A stretch of DNA of 9,197 bases, taken from contig JAAXHR010000317.1 of assembly GCA_012270805.1 (NCBI GenBank), positions 1 to 9,197 on the forward strand. Direction: 5' to 3'. The position numbers and the translations under genes are program-made. Within the stretch, counting starts at the first letter, position 1, and each line of letters begins with the position of its first letter. The notes under the pieces were generated by a model. That model was given only the letters and a program-made list of their open reading frames with translations, had not been told where the DNA came from and searched no databases. Shown piece after piece: positions 5,978 to 9,197 of the stretch. The stretch is from Dehalococcoidia bacterium (lineage in GTDB: Bacteria; Chloroflexota; Dehalococcoidia; Lucifugimonadales; Lucifugimonadaceae).

Positions 5978-7570
5978 TCACCGCTCGTACAACTCCGTCT
6001 CCCGGTGGAACGCAAACCACCCGAACCAGAACGAAACGTTCGAAGGCACGACATTCAGCTTGTTTGACGGGTTCGCGGCATTAGTCAACGATTCTCGCGT
6101 TACGTCCCATTCCGTTCCGTTGCTGTCCACAACCTTAGGCGGGAAGCCAGCCTTTGGAGCGTCATCAGGCAATCGGAACTCCAACCCTTCCGGATTTTCG
6201 AAGATGTGAGCGTCGGAAGATGTCGCCGAAGCGAGTACCACGATCCTCACGTCGCCGATGCGGTCATGAACGATCCGCTCTTCCCGCAACAGCTCAATCG
6301 GATACGCCTTGTCCACGCCCTCCAAAGTTACACCTAGCACCTCTGCCTTAGGTGGCAACACGTCATCCCGGTGGGCGATCGGGAACATCGTCTCAGGATC
6401 AGCGCGGTATGCGAAATAGATCGAGTTGTCGTTGTCCTCATGCGTATACGACCACGCAGGGTATCTAGCTCCCTCGCGCGTGATCACCGTCGTATCCGGA
6501 TGTTCGGCACGCCAATCGCCCCACGTAGTCCTGGCAGTAGGGAAATATCCAAGCTCGATCCCGCTACCGACAAGCTCTCCGACAATCGGTGTTCCGGTGA
6601 ATTGATGCCACAAAGAACGTGTCGCCCTGTCATACATCACCTTGTTGCTGCGAAAGAGCAACCCTGAAGTCCCGAATGTTGTCGCCTCTCCGTTTATATA
6701 GGCGCGATACCCGATCGCGCTGTTGCAAAGCGTTCACCACGTGAGCGATAGCGGCTCACCCCCGAGAACATCGTTCACCAACTCGTGTGCATTAACGATC
6801 CGCAACGGATATGCCCGGTGCTCGCCGTTTATCGAAACGCCAATCACGCGCTCATCGTCTTCCAAATAATCGGCCCCCGGGTCGTCGGCGCCGGTGTTCG
6901 GAGGATTTTCCAAAGGCGGAATACCGTCCGGAACGACTCCTCCCCATTCGATCTCCGTCAGATCCACATCCGATTTGCTTCCCAGCGCAGGTGACAGAAA
7001 CGCGCCGAAGCGACCGTCTATCTGCCGCAGGTAGTTGATCTTCCACTCGCCATATTCCGACGGCACCGGATACTCGTCGCGACGCCTCCCGACCCATTCC
7101 GACCACGCCTTCCAGTCATCACCGAACTCTGTCTGCGCCGTCAACACTTCCAGAGTCTCTACCGCAGCGTTGATAATGTCAACGGCGAAATAGTTCCGAA
7201 GCGACTCGATGATTACTCGTACCTGCGACGTGTCATTTTCCCCCCGAATCCTCTCAAGCGCATCCAACGTCCGATCGTTCAACGGTCCGAATCCCGGAGA
7301 AAGGTCGAAACCCGCGAACACCAGATACATCATCGAGTTCGAGTTGTAAGGCACTGGTGTCCTGGTGGGTGCCACCGTTGGTTCCGGCACTGCAGTCGTC
7401 TCCCGCGAAGTCACAATTGTGAAGGCATCGCTCAAAGCTGGAGTAGCACTCGGCACAACGCTCACTGATGTCCGATTTGCCAGCCACGACATCGTCGCTA
7501 TCATCGTCGCCGCCAACACAAAAAGCGTGATAAGCAATGCTCCCACAGATGCAACGGTTTTCCCGTTCAT
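5978..7570 (-). CDS. DUF3179 protein with in-frame TGA, candidate selenoprotein
   Basis: Conventional calling splits this into an upstream piece (6734-7570, 278 codons before TGA) and a downstream piece (5978-6661 or so), but both are in one frame and together give a 530-residue DUF3179 protein. Residues 7-31 form a signal or membrane anchor, followed by a Thr/Pro-rich linker (about 41-75), so the domain is probably outside the membrane. A helical region (about 95-140) and Trp-rich segment lead to the DUF3179 core: VIGVSINGEHRAYPLRI (near 243), NAHELVND, then LTW, the TGA at codon 279, and TLCNSAIGY with Cys282. The rest is a normal family C-terminus (MYDR near 311-314, SLWHQFTG, TTWGDW, final FWFGWFAFH). 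Reading TGA as selenocysteine gives Sec-Thr-Leu-Cys in place of the family's Cys-x-x-Cys. The start overlaps the kinase stop (ATGA). Function is unknown; the alternatives are a new nonsense mutation or sequence error. Confidence 0.75.
6702..6720 (-). promoter_or_regulatory. SECIS-like hairpin downstream of the in-frame TGA
   Basis: In the mRNA sense the TGA is followed by 13 bases, then GCGCGAT, loop CGGGT, and ATCGCGC: a perfect 7-bp stem with a 5-base loop. The loop begins 20 bases after the TGA and has G at its second position. Bacterial SECIS elements bound by SelB are stem-loops just after the UGA with a short G-containing apical loop at roughly this distance. A bulged U as in the E. coli fdhF element is not evident, but this is not conserved among bacteria. 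The element lies in coding sequence for AIGYRA. Confidence 0.5.
6734..6736 (-). other. In-frame TGA, possible selenocysteine codon
   Basis: The codon lies between TGG and ACG CTT TGC in the DUF3179 frame and occupies the first position of the family's Cys-x-x-Cys motif. TGA is one base from TGC or TGT. The frame stays open for 251 further codons of recognisable family sequence, to a second TGA at 5978-5980 that fits the normal protein end. Confidence 0.6.
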
Positions 7571-9081
7571 CTCACAAGCGCCTTGCTCGCAGAACCGATA
7601 TCAGGATAGACGCCGACCGCGACCGCCGCCGTCAATGCCGCGCCGACTGCCGCTTCTTCCTGCACCCGCCCGATCAAGACTGTACCGCCAAAAGCCTCCT
7701 CCAAACATCGTCTAAGCACCGTGTTGAGTCGCAAGCCATTGCCAGAACCGACGATGCGGTCGCGTGTTCCAGCACCAAGATCAACTGCGCTCTGGTACGA
7801 AATGGCGAGCTGACCGGCCATCGACCGAAAAACCGCCAACGCCATAGAACCGGGAGTGAAATTACCGGGTGTGATGCCAGCGAACTCACCGCGGGCGTCG
7901 GGTCGTTCACGCGATCCTGTGAAAAGAGCGGAAGCGGTCATTGCGTCGATTGTTTCGTCAAACAAAGCGTCACCCGCGAGATGCGAGAGTCGTTCGTAGA
8001 CCCTATCTTCATCTACGTCTGATAGGTCAAATACGCTTCGCGCCGTCCTGACGAAAAAGTCTTTGAGAGTCCGAAACGTTCTCCCACCGACAACTCCGAC
8101 ACCGGCCAACAGAAAGCCCCTCTCAATGTGCGGGCGAAGCTCCAACCAACCGTGATCGATCGAAGCATCCTGCGGATCGCGCTTTAACGATGACAAGTCG
8201 TCGAGAAACACCGACGCTTGACCGCCCGTTCCAACATTGATCGCCACTGTATCGCTCGCGTCTTCGACTGCGCCCACGAATGCGCATTGATGGTCGCCTG
8301 AGGGTACAGACACTGGTGTGCCGGCCGGTATATCGGTGCGGTCGCTTATTCGACCCTCCAAACCACCAACAGCCGTACACGAGTCGACTATCTCCGGAAA
8401 CAAATCATGCTCAATCCCCAGTTCTCCGATCAATTCTTCGTTCCAGCAACGTTGCGGCACGTCAAGCACACCCCATCCCGCCGCATCAGTTGCATCGGTG
8501 ACAGGTCGTCTCGATCCAACTAACTTGTGCGCCAAGAACTCGGGAGCAGTAATGGCGGCTTTGGCCTCCGAAGGCATCATGCCCATGTGGGCGAGCCAGT
8601 ACAGCGTCGGCGCCGTGTATCCGGTAACGATCGGGCAACCAGCGTTTCTGAAAGACGGCAGTCCCTCTCCGCGCCGAGTCGCGCCTCCCTTCAACGCCAT
8701 CGCATCCAGGAAATCACCGTCGGAACCCGCCACCCTGTCTTTGCACCTCTGGTCTTGCCACGCGATAAACGGGCCGATCGGCGAACCCTTTGCGTCCAAA
8801 AGCTGACATCCCTGCTGCTGTCCAGTCACCCCGATCGCAACCACCTCACTGAAATCCAATCCCGAACATAACTCGCCAATGGTTTGGACGACGCGGGCAA
8901 CCATCGCTTCGATGTCCCACTCCGATCTGCCGATCACACGATCTTTCGCCGATGTCGTTTCTGTATCGTTCGACGTTGAAAGCGAAGCGACCATCTCCGC
9001 TTCACCATCATCGACGCGAACCGCAACGACCGTAACTGAAGTTGAACCTAGATCTATGCCCAACGCGACGCGCATGGGCAT
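7567..9081 (-). CDS. FGGY-family carbohydrate kinase
   Basis: A 504-residue cytoplasmic kinase that transfers phosphate from ATP to a sugar or polyol hydroxyl. The N-terminal ATPase lobe has the phosphate-1 motif GIDLGSTS (8-15, Asp10), GVTGQQQG at 84-91 and WQDQR at 108-112, which contacts substrate in FGGY enzymes. The second lobe has the putative catalytic base Asp263 in PSGDHQCA, phosphate-2 motif NVGTGGQ (282-288) and adenosine motif GSGNGLRLN (445-453). Length is typical. WQDQRC with GQQQG reminds me of sedoheptulokinase-like members more than of xylulokinase or glycerol kinase, but substrate assignment in this family from motifs is unreliable. Start is ATG at 9081, with a second ATG two codons later; no good ribosome site precedes either. 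The TGA stop overlaps the ATG of the DUF3179 gene by 4 bases, suggesting translational coupling and one operon. Confidence 0.92.
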   Translation of the reverse strand: MPMRVALGIDLGSTSVTVVAVRVDDGEAEMVASLSTSNDTETTSAKDRVIGRSEWDIEAMVARVVQTIGELCSGLDFSEVVAIGVTGQQQGCQLLDAKGSPIGPFIAWQDQRCKDRVAGSDGDFLDAMALKGGATRRGEGLPSFRNAGCPIVTGYTAPTLYWLAHMGMMPSEAKAAITAPEFLAHKLVGSRRPVTDATDAAGWGVLDVPQRCWNEELIGELGIEHDLFPEIVDSCTAVGGLEGRISDRTDIPAGTPVSVPSGDHQCAFVGAVEDASDTVAINVGTGGQASVFLDDLSSLKRDPQDASIDHGWLELRPHIERGFLLAGVGVVGGRTFRTLKDFFVRTARSVFDLSDVDEDRVYERLSHLAGDALFDETIDAMTASALFTGSRERPDARGEFAGITPGNFTPGSMALAVFRSMAGQLAISYQSAVDLGAGTRDRIVGSGNGLRLNTVLRRCLEEAFGGTVLIGRVQEEAAVGAALTAAVAVGVYPDIGSASKALVR

Positions 9082-9197
9082 AGTCTATGCGTAGTTGCCG
9101 GTGACAGGTTCTAAGGGAAAGTGATCTGAACCGATCTGGCAAGAAGACAGATGACAAGCGTTCAGTGCGGACGCAGGTTACCCGTAGTTGCAGCCTA
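9082..9197. other. Region upstream of the kinase, no gene supported
   Basis: These 116 bases should contain the kinase promoter on the minus strand. I see no clear -35/-10 pair. A 9-base direct repeat, CGTAGTTGC (9090-9098 and 9183-9191), and a short GATCTG repeat (9122-9127 and 9134-9139) are present, neither convincing as a binding site. One minus-strand frame is open through the region and into the kinase gene, but the part visible resembles no protein I know. Confidence 0.4.

Noticed and set aside
5978..6661. Independent gene starting at TTG 6661
   Set aside because: It would begin in the middle of the DUF3179 domain, and the 24 codons between it and the TGA also read as family sequence in the same frame, so it is the continuation of the upstream part.
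6734..6736. TGA read as tryptophan through a changed genetic code
   Set aside because: At least four genes here end normally at TGA, where readthrough would extend past the family C-termini.
9090..9191. Direct repeat CGTAGTTGC as an attachment site or integration scar
   Set aside because: Only 9 bases, 93 bases apart, with no integrase, tRNA or transposase nearby.
1..9197. CRISPR arrays, insertion sequences, tRNA or rRNA genes
   Set aside because: I looked on both strands and saw no regularly spaced repeats, transposase motifs, or tRNA-like sequences; nearly all of the window is coding.

Overview
The window looks like chromosomal DNA of a free-living heterotrophic bacterium that takes up and oxidises sugar acids. 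An RspA/ManD-type enolase-superfamily dehydratase, two RspB-type zinc dehydrogenases, LivK-like binding lipoproteins, an FGGY sugar kinase and a DUF3179 protein together resemble gene sets I associate with Chloroflexota, especially the marine SAR202 group. That placement is inference; there is no rRNA or marker gene here. TGA is the normal stop of at least four genes (ending at 572, 1963, 5978 and 7567), so the standard code applies.

Layout. On the minus strand, read right to left from 3839 to 1: a ManD/RspA-like sugar-acid dehydratase (2535-3839), a small five-helix membrane protein of unknown function (1963-2505), and two tandem paralogous substrate-binding lipoproteins of the branched-chain amino-acid ABC type (572-1870, and 1-512, which runs off the left edge). 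Diverging from the dehydratase across a 96-base intergenic region are two tandem paralogous medium-chain zinc dehydrogenases on the plus strand (3936-4943 and 4968-5975). Converging on them, with only 2 bases between stop codons, is a second minus-strand unit: an FGGY carbohydrate kinase (7567-9081) that overlaps by 4 bases a DUF3179 gene (5978-7570). The last 116 bases (9082-9197) hold no gene I can support.

The most notable feature is in the DUF3179 gene. It looks like two genes separated by a stop, but both halves are in the same frame and together make one full-length family member. The interrupting TGA (6734-6736) lies where, as I recall the family, the first Cys of its Cys-x-x-Cys motif sits; the second Cys is intact. 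Thirteen bases downstream in the mRNA there is a perfect 7-bp hairpin with loop CGGGU, its loop starting 20 bases after the TGA. These are the properties expected of a bacterial SECIS, so this is a candidate selenocysteine protein of a family of unknown function. A recent nonsense mutation or assembly error remains possible.

How the genes may work together: binding lipoproteins capture a substrate, the RspB-like dehydrogenases oxidise a hexonate (in characterised relatives L-gulonate or L-idonate to a keto-acid), and the RspA-like dehydratase removes water from D-mannonate or a related acid to give a 2-keto-3-deoxy acid. The kinase phosphorylates a sugar or polyol, perhaps in the same catabolic area. 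The substrate identities are inferred from family knowledge, not shown by the sequence.
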